Shown: positions 21,105 to 31,251 of the stretch, piece after piece
How the letters are laid out: each line of letters starts with the position of its first letter
Position numbering within the stretch: position 1 is the first letter of the stretch
Source of the DNA: Lantana camara
Taxonomy: Eukaryota > Streptophyta > Magnoliopsida > Lamiales > Verbenaceae
Assembly: GCA_037501455.1 (NCBI GenBank)
Contig: CM074865.1
Location: forward strand, 15,198,501-15,262,500
Reading direction: 5' to 3'
Length of the DNA: 64,000 bases
Position numbers and translations under genes: made by a program
Notes under the pieces: generated by a model
Seen by the model: the letters and a program-made list of their open reading frames with translations, nothing else
Databases searched by the model: none
Told to the model about the DNA's origin: nothing

Positions 21105-21650
21105 ATCTTCTCCAGGCCTGCATCGCCCGCCCCACCCCCTCCCCCCCCCCAACCCAACCCACTCACCGGCCACACCTGGAAACACCCCACCCCAAATTCA
21201 TTCAGTAGTCGCTGTCGTCGCCTGCACCATAGCCCCAGTTTCATCCCGCCACACTCCGCCGCTCCGCCGCCGTCGTCGCCTGCACCATAGTACCAATTTC
21301 ATCCCGCCACACAACACCGCCGCCGCCGCCGTCGCCGTCGCCATTGTCGCCAACACAACCCCAAAATTCATCTCAACCGGCGCGATTCCATCTCCCCTCT
21401 CCAGATCTGGCTCCACCACGCCCACCCTCGCGCCACCGTCCCCTACTCTGCGACCTCCGCCACCCTCTCTCCACCATTGCCACCAGCGCCACAAATGTGC
21501 AACCAACTCCTGATTTGGTTCATCACCGAGTTCCACCACCATCGTGTCCGGTTCTCTACAGTGCCCCTGCGCCATCACCGACGGATATCATCCGTGGTCG
21601 TCTCCTTCCCACCACCGCGCCGGATTTCTTCCGCCGGCGAAAATGGTGCT
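21105..21650 (+). other. GC-rich, coding-like insert inside AT-rich element
   Basis: Abrupt change from over 80% AT to a C-rich sequence of proline, histidine and serine codons. It includes a 66-bp imperfect tandem repeat (CGTCGTCGCCTGCACCATAG then TTTCATCCCGCCACAC, twice near 21205 and 21275). No recognisable domain and no splice structure. It resembles 5'-leader or first-exon sequence of a plant gene picked up by the element, but it could be simple-sequence expansion. Confidence 0.4.
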
Positions 21651-21688
21651 GCGCCATATATATATATATATAATATATATAATTTAAT

Positions 21689-21719
<31 letters not shown>

Positions 21720-22215
21720 ATTTTTATGGATATATAAAATATATAATTTAATAAATATAATCTTGGGGTAAATTTGTCATTTTACGCGAAAAAGTGAAGA
21801 AAAATCCAATATCACACGCAGTCAACGCGCGTGTGATTTAAAAACGCGCCTCAGGGTTTTTTCTACAAAAATTTGAAAACATAGAGTTTTATATGAAATT
21901 TTTTTTTTCACGGGGTCTTTTTGGATCATTTCACATGACACAAGGGGTTTCCTTGCAAAAAACCCAAAAAAAAAAATATCACAAATTAGAGTGAGAATGA
22001 ATACAAGATTATGAAGTTAATTAATTGCGAGCAAAATGCATTTTTAGTCCTATACGAATGGGTCATTATCACTTTGGTTCCATGATTTTCAAAATTAGTT
22101 TTGTTAATCTCATAGTAATTTTTTTTTGTCTCTTTGAGGACTTCCGTCAAATAATTGACGGAAGTCACTGTTCATCCGTTAATTTTATTTTTTTATTTTT
22201 TTGGTCCATATCCTT

Positions 22216-22490
22216 TAATTTCATATATTATATATAATATATGTATTATATTTTATATAATATGTAATACATGTATATATTATATATTTTAATTTATAAT
22301 ATGCATTTTGTTATATGTATTTTATTAATATATATGCATATTATATGTTATATATTATACACTTTTATTAATAATATATATTATATATAATAAAATATGT
22401 GTAATGTATTTACGTGTGTGTGTGTGTATATATATATATATGTGTGTGTGCCTGTGTGTGTGTGTGCCTGTGTGTGTATTATAAAATATA
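22216..22490. repeat. AT and TG microsatellite block
   Basis: ATATATTATA-type repeats followed by GTGTGTGTGT and TATATATATA tracts and two GTGTGTGTGTGCCT units. No gene content. 21980-22215 is AT-rich; 22030-22170 begins with TGCATTTTTAGTCC, as seen at ends of some MITEs, but a partner end was not seen. Confidence 0.6.
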
Positions 22491-22660
22491 GGGATAATTA
22501 CGAGCTGCCCCCTGAGGTTTTGCGATATTACAGATTACCCCCTTAAGTTTGAGAAATTACGCCCGTTACCTTTGGGTAGAAGGAAAGTGGTAATGCCCGT
22601 TACCACTTATAAAAGCGCAATCACGATTTCGGTAAGTAACGGGCATTAACGAGACAGATT
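22491..22660. repeat. single end of a Mutator-like element
   Basis: Starts GGGATAATTACGAGCTGCCC, with CCCCTGAGG, ATTACAGATTACCCCC and TTTGAGAAATTACG. This follows the terminal repeat of the complete MITE at 42945-43780 but diverges after about 70 bp. A short inverted repeat TAATGCCCGTTAC/GTAACGGGCATTA follows. The opposite end was not found. Confidence 0.45.
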
Positions 22661-22679
22661 TATGGGCTACTATTTATAT

Positions 22680-24150
22680 CGCGTTTTGGAGTCTTCTTGA
22701 GAGACTCTTCTTCCGTTCGTGAACTAGCTTGGAGAGGAGAGATACAGAGCTTTGGAAGAGTTGTTCAGAGAATTTCGAGAAGACGAAAGGATCGAGTTCT
22801 TAAAACAATTTCAGTTTTTTCGGTTTTATTTGTTGCTTTAATTATCAAACTAATTCCTCTAAGTTTTGTTTTAATCTGTTTATATGTTAGATTCGTTTTC
22901 CAGAATTTATGAATGTTTAGAGTTTTGTTTTTTAGACTTTGTTTTGAATTGATGAACATGAATTTCTTTAATGCAGTTTCCTTTAGTTTTATGATTTTTG
23001 ATTTAATTATGAGTAGCTAAACCCCTAGGGCTAGGGGAGTGATGATGAATGCATGATAAGTGTTTGATATAATGCTTGAATGACTTGTGTTAATTTTTAG
23101 TTTGAAAACTGGTTCGAATTGAATTGCGGAGGCCTGGTCACCCTTAGCATAATCTAGGATTACCTGAGAATTGAAAAATGAATGGTAATTCAGATAGTTT
23201 TCATCACTAGTAGGTTTTAGAGTTCAAAGAGACTTGGTTATTAGCCTATACAACGAGTAAATTTTATTCCATGCCAAGCCACTAGAACTTGATTTGCACT
23301 AGTCTTGATCGTATTGGTTCAATTACTTATTAATGATTGTGAGAGCAACGTTAAAATTAATTGAATACTTGGTTATACCTTGAGAGAGGATAATACAAAC
23401 TTAAGTGACTAGGTTGTAGAATTACACTTGTCAAACGAGTACTATATTGAGCCCTGAATGTATGAATTATTACTCCCCAGCCTAATTAGTTTATTGAGTT
23501 TAATCTACGTGTGTCTAATTCTGTTAATTGCTTTTATTCTAAGTAATTGTTTAATTTCGTGTCAGTAGATTAGTAACCAGCTTGATTTTGTTCGGTCTTT
23601 AGATTAGAAAGAGACATTGAGTAGTGATTGCCCTTTCTTGCGGGTACGATTCAGTTGTGCTACGCGTATATTTCAGTGTACATTTGCATGATTGGTTTAA
23701 CTTAAAATCATACAACAGTTATATGAATGGAGATTTGTACCTTTCCCTCGTTTCATGTGACTGATGCCTGGAAAATTCGACTCCTTCTGTTATACTCGAT
23801 GATCATGGTTTAAACTTTAAAGTTCTTTCTTTATTGGCTTTTCTCTCAGTTTGTAGCTTGTTTTTCCAGTTACTTATTTGTACTTCCCAACCTTTTCTTC
23901 TACAACGTTTAAGTTACTTTGGCAAAGATGACTTAAGACCATTTTAATTAAGGGGAATAGTTACATCGACGTAGCTTGAGTTTCGGCTTTGAAAAATTAC
24001 AAAAATTTCCATTATCAAACAATTTTAAGGATGCAATCTCTAATTTTTCTTGAATAGTCTTTTCTTTTTTTCTTCGATTTTTTTTGATGAATACTTAAAG
24101 GGATCTAAATTTATGATTATCCTAGTATGCAGTAGGTCAAACTTTAAGGG
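22680..24150 (+). other. LTR-like non-coding sequence without ORFs
   Basis: About 1.5 kb with no ORF over 75 codons. Features such as ATGAGTAGCTAAACCCCTAG near 23008 and CCCTTTCTTGCGGGTACGAT near 23631 resemble leader or LTR parts of plant retrotransposons. No terminal pair or target duplication was found, so this is a tentative assignment from composition and remembered motifs. Confidence 0.3.
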
Positions 24151-24640
24151 CATGTTAGGAGAACTTATTATAATTTGTTATAATTAGTAAAATTTTGTGT
24201 AATTAGGCCAAGTGTATAAATACCCCATTAAAATTCTCGAGAAGTGTCCTTTTACACGAAACGAACTTTAGAGGGTTTATTTCATTTTTCTTTCTCTAAA
24301 AGTTTCTTTTGGCTTGAAATTTTTTTCTCCACGACATTCGATGTAGTAGAAGTGGGAGTTGAGAGAGAAATCGATTCTTTTAATCGCGCGATATTGTGTT
24401 TGTTCAGACTCATTTACTCAAAGTTTGTAGATATATATAAATTTTTTTTAAAAAATCTATGAATATTTTGTTGATTTTTAGTTTATGTAAAAGAGGTGCA
24501 CTAAAATGTAATATTATAAACTATATTATAGGATATTTGTAATATTTTGGGAAAGATGAAATCTATTGATAATTTTATAAATTTAAATAGGGTATAAATG
24601 TAATTTTTCAAACAAATTATAATGAACATATTAGAACGTT
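24150..24640. repeat. possible MITE with degenerate inverted ends
   Basis: The left end GAACTTATTATAATTTGTTA and the right end, AAACAAATTATAATGAACAT on the plus strand, are imperfect reverse complements; further inside, GTGTATAAATACCCC pairs with AGGGTATAAATGTAA. No coding content of note. It abuts the SCPL-2 exon fragment. Confidence 0.35.
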
Positions 24641-24649
24641 GTAAACAAC

Positions 24650-24694
24650 TGTGAACGGCCTCGGGGAATGAAAAGCACCGTTCACATCTCCAAC
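24650..24694 (-). pseudogene. SCPL-2: damaged copy of the ILEPKC exon
   Basis: The minus strand GGAGATGTGAACG joins GTGCTTTTCATTCCCCGAGG. The copy at 1-78 has the same two blocks with about 26 bp between them that encode ILEPK. The deletion removes the motif and shifts the frame. Intron-like DNA beside it (TTAATGCACAATTAAAGTC) also matches 80-120 and is itself duplicated at 24700-24870. Its place upstream of 20.2 kb is right for an SCPL-2 exon. Confidence 0.5.
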
Positions 24695-25319
24695 CAACTG
24701 AATTAATGCAAAATTAAAATCCATTTAGATATAATGTTTATTAATTAAGGGGTACATTGCTTCGTTCACATACCCAACCAATTGAAGCTTCTTTTTTCCG
24801 AAAGGCCAACCAACTGAAGTTAATGCACAATTAAAGTCAGTTTAGATACAATGCTTTATTAATTAAGAAGATGACAATCCCTTCACCTTCCTCGAGTTTT
24901 TCTTTTTCTTAAATAAATTAATTGTTGATATTTGTCAGAAATTTAATTCTACATAATACGAAAACCGATAAAATTAGATAAAACTTTAAAGAAAATTAAA
25001 AGGTTAAATAAATGCATAAAATAAACTCAATTGTACGAAATTCAATACAAGTAAGCAAAAGTTTAGTGTATATTATTCATTTATTCTTAATATTTTGATC
25101 TTGTAGGTAGGAATTTTAATAAGAAAATAAACTTAACATACTTTCTGAAGTTCTTTAATACTTAATTCCTTCCCCAAAATTACAGTACACAACCGGTATA
25201 CCTAATTTTTAATAAAATTACAAATACTCCCCTAAGAATATTTAGAATTCCAGGAACCACCCTATAATAGGGGTATATTTGTGTACCTTTTCCAAACTCT
25301 GTGCTAGTATGATATATTT

Positions 25320-25620
25320 TAGAATGTAATTACATCTACTATAGCTTAATTACAATATAATCCATCTAAATCGAAAAATTACATTTTAGTCCCTAACTTT
25401 TGAGAACCGTTTGTGGTCCTTAGGGTTCCGTTATATCATTCCAAAAATAATTCATAATTTATAGGGACCGTTTTGTTAATTTTTGTGACCGTCAAGGGCA
25501 AAAGTGTACTTTGACAAATTCCGTTAAAGAACTTTAGGCCAAACAAGATTTATAGAGACTAAAATATAATCTCTCAATTAAAATGAATTACCTTATAATT
25601 AAACTATCTAGTAGAATAGT
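25320..25620. repeat. MITE with 'TTTTAGTCCCTA' type ends
   Basis: TTAATTACAATATAATCCAT then TTACATTTTAGTCCCTAA at the left is an imperfect reverse complement of TAGAGACTAAAATATAATCT then CTTATAATTAAACT at the right, leaving about 300 bp between. No ORF. 24880-25320 is AT-rich with no recognised feature. Confidence 0.4.
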
Positions 25621-25689
25621 CAGATGTAAATGAGCTACTTTAAAATACTTATATGAGTAATACATTAACATAGGGGCATTTTAGGAATT

Positions 25690-25790
25690 GCATTTGAAGA
25701 CAGAGGGGCATTTATGGCAATTTTCAAGGTATGTATGGCATTCTTCAAAAACAGAGGGGCATTTTAGGAATTGTATTTCAACACGCGTTT
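25690..25790 (+). repeat. short direct repeats GGGGCATTTTAGGAATTG
   Basis: GGGGCATTTTAGGAATTG occurs twice (about 25676 and 25757), with a shorter GAGGGGCATTTATGGCAATT between. They lie about 100-180 bp upstream of the ATG at 25862. Confidence 0.5.
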
Positions 25791-25803
25791 CTAGTTTCTA
25801 GAG

Positions 25804-25813
25804 ACTATATATA
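25804..25813 (+). promoter_or_regulatory. TATA box upstream of possible first exon
   Basis: CTATATATAC, 49-58 bp before the ATG at 25862, a spacing compatible with a short leader. It may serve the possible exon at 25862 or a longer transcript of the Ariadne-type gene. Confidence 0.4.
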
Positions 25814-25861
25814 CGTATCTAATATCTTCAACAGAGTTGTTACTCCACCACTATTGCGAAA

Positions 25862-26115
25862 ATGGCGACTCGCTATCTCATGCGCCACCACCTAGCAATC
25901 TCTAGCCGCCGCCGCGCACACCGGCACCGCCGTGATCCCCAACATTGCCCATTATTCCGTCGTTCCAACTCCACAAACATAAATCAAAATTCCCCACACC
26001 AAACAGTTTGTCGCCCCCAATTTCTCCACAATAACACAAACCCAACTACATATCTCAGAATACACATGGAGTCAACAAAAACCAATACCAAATTAACACA
26101 CAAACAGATACACGT
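25862..26115 (+). CDS. possible first exon of unknown protein, upstream of the RBR gene
   Basis: Starts MATRYLMRHHLAISSRRRAH, an arginine-rich, acid-free N-terminus typical of organelle-targeting peptides, and stays open to a candidate donor CACGTAAG|GTAACG near 26117. It has a TATA box 50 bp upstream. No following exon that would complete a protein was recognised before the RBR gene. It may be an orphan gene start, an alternative leader of the RBR gene, or chance. Confidence 0.3.
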
Positions 26116-26229
26116 AAGGTAACGGTTTTTCTATTGGTTTGACGTTTTTTTTGTGTTTTATTAGTTTAGGGATAAGAGTCGTGTTTTACAACTACTTTTT
26201 GAAAAACAATCTTCCTAGATTCAACCATC

Positions 26230-26555
26230 AACGGATACTTACCATTCATAAAGACTTGATCGAGAAGAAAGGATTTGCCTTATACAAAGATTTGATCGGT
26301 ATAAACATCAACGGATACTTACCATTCAAATAAAGACTTGATGGAGAAGAAAGGATTTACCTTATACAAAGATTTGGTCGGTATAAAAGGATTATATCTA
26401 ATCAGAAACTGAATACTTGATCATTAGTTACTAGTTGTTTGAAAACTGAATACTTGATCGTTTAGTTGTTTGAAAACTGAATACTGAATACTTGATCATT
26501 TAGTAGTTGTTTGAAAACTGAATACTGAATACTTGATCGTTTACTACTAATTGTA
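26230..26555 (+). repeat. tandem duplications just upstream of the RBR gene
   Basis: Two families. First, an about 85-bp duplication beginning CATCAACGGATACTTACCAT and containing GAAAGGATTT and TTATACAAAGATTTG (26228-26393). Second, four copies of TTGTTTGAAAACTGAATAC plus ACTGAATACTTGATC (26405-26545) that end about 30 bp before the start codon. This is probably the 5' leader of the gene. Confidence 0.7.
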
Positions 26556-26574
26556 TCGCTTGGCTGCAACAGCA

Positions 26575-28659
26575 ATGGCGGAGGAAAATTACTCAAGTTC
26601 AAGCCTATCTGATGAGGAACCCAATCCTCCCAACGCAGCTCTCAAGCACAAGCTAGAATATTATTCGAGCCCTTCTGATGAGGAACTCAACGCTCTTCAA
26701 TGCTGCTGCAAGTACAGGGTATGCATGCATGGAAAAATGACCTTTTTTTATTGATTTCTTTTGTTAATTCATTCAACCAATCTTGATGATTTTTTATTGA
26801 TATCTTTTTGTTCGTTCACAAATCTTTGATAGGCTTTTTTCATTGATATCTCTTGTTTATTCACCAATCTGGATGATTTTTTATTTGATTTCTTTTTTAT
26901 CATTCACCGTTCTTGATGATTTTTTATTGATATCTTTTAATCATTCACCATTTATTATTTTTGATTCCTTTTGTTCATTCACCAACGCCAGGTAATAAGT
27001 GAAAAGTCTTTATCGGCCCTTCAGATGAATTATATTGAAAAACTAATGGAGCTCCTTTGTATTAATAAAGAAAGACATGCACGGACTCTGTTGATGCATT
27101 ATAACTGGGACTTCCAGAAATTAACTGCGGTCCTTGAGGAGCAGGGAAAAGCAAATTTGTTTTTGGAGGCAGGAGTGGTTTCTGAAGTCTTGACTGCTAA
27201 TCAAGGAATTACAATGTCTAGCCTAATGTGTTGTGTGTGCATGGAGGACGTTCATAAAGAGAATCTGTCGATAATGGACTGTGGACATATGTTTTGCAAC
27301 AACTGTAAGCATTGTTTTTCTCTAAATTTACAATATTACTAAATTTCTTGTTTTAAATTTACTATGTTTTGATTCAGGTTTGACCCAGTATTTTATAATG
27401 AAAATAAAAGAGGGCCAAAGTAAGCATATTATGTGCATGGCAGAGGGATGCAGTGTAATATGTGATCTAGATACTGTTAAGTATCTAGTTAGTCTAAGGA
27501 ATCCGGAGCTTGTAGAAAAATTTAACCAATCAATTCTGAGTTCCTTTGTTGAAGACAATAGATTTGTGAAGTATTGTCCAAGTGCTCCCCATTGTGGGAA
27601 TGCGATCCTTGTTGAAAATAATGAATATTGTGAGGTGGTCTGTTCATGTGGCTTACAGTTTTGTTTTAGATGCTTGTGCAAACCACATTCTCCATGTTCT
27701 TGTGAGTTGTGGAAACTGTGGTCTGGGAAAAATCCGGATGATGAATGGAAATCTGTATTCACTAGAACATGCCCGAGCTGCAGCAGACTTGTTGAGAGGA
27801 ATGGTGGTTGTAACACGGTTGAGTGCAAATGCAAGAAGACATTTTGGTGAGCATGTTTTTTCTCAATTCCACCATTTCATTTGTGTAATTTATTCTGTAC
27901 TGTTGTTGACTTTAAACACTATTGATTCCAATTTTTTAAATTTTATCTGTAGTTGGATTTGTGGTAGACTTTCAGTCAAAAATCCTACAACGAACAGGTT
28001 TGCCCATAGCTGTGGTCGATATAGAAGACCTAGGACAGACTTTGCATTTGATGATTTAGATCGCTACCTGCATTATTACAGCCACTTTAATGCTCAAGTA
28101 GATTCTTCAAAGCTGGAATCTAAATTGTGGACTACACTAGAAAAGAAAGTTGCATCTCTTGAATTGAAGGATCCAATTAAAGATTTTAAATGGGCTTTGG
28201 AAGGACTGCACCAGCTCTTCAGTTCGCGGAGGGTAGTTATATTTTCATATCCGATCGTCTTTTTTATTGAAAAAGACTTAACTGAAGAAGATAGGATAAA
28301 CAAGCTCCATTTATTTGAGGATCAGCAGCAACAGCTTGCACTGAATGTTGAGAGGCTGTCAAAGCATTTGGAAGAACCTTTTGATGAGTATCCGAAAAAG
28401 AAAATTGAGCAGTTGAGGTTCCACATCATTAATCTGACCTTTGTTACCCATAGTCAGTGTAAAAAATTGTAAGTTTTTCTTTTGTTGATGTTTATGGTCT
28501 TTACTATGAATGTTTATTAATAATGCTTGTTGTCTTGTTAATAACAGGTATGAAAGCATTGAAGAACTGTTGTCACCTAGCAGTCAAACTATTATAGCTC
28601 CATACCAGAAAGAGATTATAATGGCTCCATATCAAGGCATCGAGAAGACGAAGCACTAG
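26575..28659 (+). CDS. ARI: Ariadne-type RBR E3 ubiquitin-protein ligase, five exons
   Basis: Exons 26575-26718, 26992-27304, 27378-27846, 27953-28468 and 28548-28659 all have GT-AG borders and matching phases and give 517 residues, near the usual Ariadne length. The acidic N-terminus (1-45) leads into YNWDFQKL. RING1 spans C128-C177 (CVCMED, DCGHMFCNNC), IBR about 200-261 (KYCPSAPHCGN, HSPCSC), and RING2 C284-C329 (CPSC, GGCNTVEC, CWICG), followed by a helical Ariadne domain. RBR ligases take ubiquitin from an E2 onto a RING2 cysteine, here C297, before passing it to substrate. Odd points: T299 stands where many Ariadne proteins have the histidine of GGCNHM, and L154 replaces the usual W after RING1. 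The start at 26575 is the first ATG in frame. The only intact-looking gene in the window. Confidence 0.9.
26730..26985 (+). repeat. degenerate tandem repeats filling intron 1 of the RBR gene
   Basis: Four or more units of about 55-65 bp with TTTTTTATTGATATCTTTT, TTCATTCACCAA and TCTTGATGATT occupy almost the whole intron. Confidence 0.6.
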
Positions 28660-28693
28660 TTCGATAAGTTGTGTAGTTTGGGAGGTATATTGT

Positions 28694-29235
28694 GTAGTCT
28701 GTATATCTCATCTCTGATTGAAACAATATGTTACCATACTGGGGAAAACCTTTGTGCGGGGTATTTCATTACTCCCTTTTCAACACTAAACAATTTTTCT
28801 GAGATTTTGCAAAGAATGCTTCTTGAATGAATTTTGATGTTTTTGGATTAGTAACATTCTTGATGTATATCTCTTCTTTGATTGAAACAATATGGTGCAA
28901 TACTTTGGAAAACCTTTTTCTGCAGGGTATTTCATTACTCCTTTTTCTACACACCTTTTTCTGCAGGGTATTTCATTACTACCCTTTTTCTACACTATAC
29001 AACTCTTTTGGGATTTTGCAAAGAATGCTTCTTGAATAAATTTTGATGATGTTTTTGGATTAGTTACATTCTTGAAGTATATCTCTTGTTTGATTGAAAC
29101 AAATACAGTACAATACTGGGGAAAAACTTTTTCTGCAGAGTACTTCATTACTCCCTTTTCTACACTGTACAATTGTTTTAGGATTTTGCAAAGAATGCTT
29201 CTTGAACAAATTTTGATGATGTTTTTGGATAAATT
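28694..29235 (+). repeat. threefold tandem repeat 3' of the RBR gene
   Basis: Three units (about 28694-28860, 28861-29073, 29074-29235). Each has GTATATCTC, TTTGATTGAAACAA, GGTATTTCATTACTCC, TTTTGCAAAGAATGCTTCTT and TTTTGATGTTTTTGGAT. The middle unit contains an extra internal duplication of about 38 bp (TTTTTCTGCAGGGTATTTCA). This probably forms the 3' UTR or downstream region. 29236-29990 holds no recognised gene. Confidence 0.8.
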
Positions 29236-29996
29236 ATTTTCATGCCTTGAGTTTGTGGATGCCTGCTAACTAGGTTGTAGATATTGGGTGTCTTGTTGGT
29301 GTAATTTTTTGTTATGGTTTTTTATTTTGTAGGGGAGATTTGTTATAATGTCAAACAGATAATCTGGACTTGTGCAAAATAAGAGCTATTAATGAGAAAA
29401 AACAAGAACAGGGTTGTTTTATTTGCAAGTTTCTTTTAATAATGGCATCTGTTTGGTTTCACCAAATATCTTAACTGTTTGATGATGGGATGAGTAGCAG
29501 GGGTACATTGATGTTTCTAGGGTTTTGGACAAATGCCTTAACCATGTGATGGCTATGGCTGCACACAATTTAATTTGCATTTAGGGGCTTTATTATGGTT
29601 TCTTGGTTTAGGCTGTAACTTGTCAATGCTGTTATTGATACGTCTAATTAAACATCATTTTCATTTGAAAATACATGCGTTTAGGAAGGCTTAAAAATAT
29701 TCAATGGCTTTCTGTCATTAACCAACTTTACATATATAAAAACAGCCGCTACCTTACAATTGCTTGCACTACTTAGTACTTACCTTTAGGGCTAGACCTT
29801 ATGAGAACAAGTTACAATTTGAAATGACAACAGAGATGCTATAATAAAATGTAGATAACGAGAGATTCAAAAATCATGTTGCAGGAAAAACAAACTCTCA
29901 TCGCAAACGAGTAAGAATTAAATACACCCCATTGCCAGAAATGAGAGACACCAAGCTAATTACTTGGAAATAAAATTAATTAATTAAAACTTAATT

Positions 29997-31251
29997 TCAA
30001 AAACCGAAAAAACAGTATGAGTAACCAGCATTGAAGGTTTGGATGAGAGTGACACCCGAGGTAAAGCAAACCACCTTGACGGTACACCTCTCAATATTAA
30101 TAATTGTATCGGGCTGCTGCTGCCTCTCATATCCTACCAAAGACATGAATTTCAAGTATAACGTGCATTCCTTGTTTGTTTGAGAGAGAAAAAAAGGATA
30201 ATAAGCGTTGTTTCTGAAAAAAAATGAGCCAACGATATAAGCAACTTAACAATGTGAAAGTAAAGATCCAACATATTCAGACAGAACAAACTTCTTGAAA
30301 AACAATTATTTCATCAACCGCTTGGTCGGTGGGGCATGTTATCATTCTGATATTCATAAAATTTGGTATGTTTCTAGCAGTGTGTGAATGAAATTAATTA
30401 TTAGTGGAATGAAGTTAAGGTCTAGTACGAAACTACCGTGGATCCCCTATAATAGACCATTAGAGAATGCAGTAAACAACTGTATTCTACACAAAACAGG
30501 TTTATACAATTATTTATAATAATAGAGCTCCTTTTAACAAAAATCAAAGTGGATATGGCGTTTCGTATCCAAGCTAATCAACTGCACATCTCAATATTTG
30601 GAACAAACCTAAGAAAGACATACGTATTGTCCTAGTATAATTCTCAAATTCGTCAACACACATCCTTTACAGCTACTATTGTTAAATAAACTCAGTACAG
30701 CTTAATTTCTCTAATGCATTTACGGCAGAAGAAACGGAGAGGAACGAACAGCATTTAGAAACTAAATGCAAGAAAGCGAACCAAAAGAGGGAAACTTGAC
30801 TAACCTCTCGTTCCAAATGCCGCCATCTCCTCCCATTCCTTCCTCACTCCTTCAAAATCGTCCCTTTCCCGCAACTCAATGCTCAACTCCACGATGCTCT
30901 TCCTCCACTTCGAAAACTCTTTCTCCACTCCATCCTTCCCCTTCAATCCCAATATCTTTGACAGAAACCCTAAATCCAGCACGAATAAGCTCCCTCGAGC
31001 AACATAATCTTCGCGCCTCCTCGTTTTCAGGTCCTTATATTTATAAACCTTGATGTCTCCTTCTGGAACAGTTATTGCATGTGAGGTTTTAGGATAGTCG
31101 ATTAAGGAGCACTTCAGCTTCCACTCGTCCATTGGTGATACGGATTTTTGTGCGCGGTGAACTGTTAGGTTGAGCCTGAGGCGAGGATGAGGGAGAGGCC
31201 GGAATCGAGTTCGAATGGCTCGGTGGGTAGGAGGGTTTTACAGCGGCCCAT
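29997..31251 (-). pseudogene. truncated gene resembling plant AKAP17A/SFRS17A-like protein
   Basis: The minus strand begins MGRCKTLLPTEPFELDSGLS (ATG at 31249-31251), then shifts frame to RLRLNLTVHRAQKSVSP and MDEWKLKCSLIDY. From the ATG at 31130-31132, exon 1 (30805-31132) joins exon 2 (29997-30133) in phase at GTTAG/GGTAG and gives 154 codons. I match this from memory to the plant family related to AKAP17A/SFRS17A, a nuclear protein linked to splicing; no search was possible. Against that family, about 15 residues are missing before DDFEG, and after RQQQPDTII the sequence diverges and stops where an RRM should follow. A short protein from the inner ATG cannot be excluded. Confidence 0.5.

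Larger units (their letters stand above)
20290..21975. mobile_element. non-autonomous DNA element with degenerate terminal inverted repeats
   Basis: The left end has ACCCTGTGTTTTACGAAATG then AGCCCAAAAAACCCTGT; the reverse complement of the right end has CCCCTTGTGTCATGTGAAAT then GATCCAAAAAGACCCCGT, so the ends are imperfect inverted repeats of about 60-100 bp. The inside is AT-microsatellite with a GC-rich insert (21105-21650). No transposase. The type resembles Mutator-derived MITEs, but no clear 9-bp target duplication was found. It sits in the SCPL-2 region. Confidence 0.5.

Noticed and set aside
20925..21290. Reciprocal ORFs of Pro-rich and IYIYI-type peptides
   Set aside because: Low-complexity translation of AT repeats and C-rich insert; kept only as cargo of the DNA element.
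27328..27834. 168-codon minus-strand ORF opposite the RBR gene
   Set aside because: Shadow of exon 3, whose plus-strand frame carries all RING and IBR cysteines.
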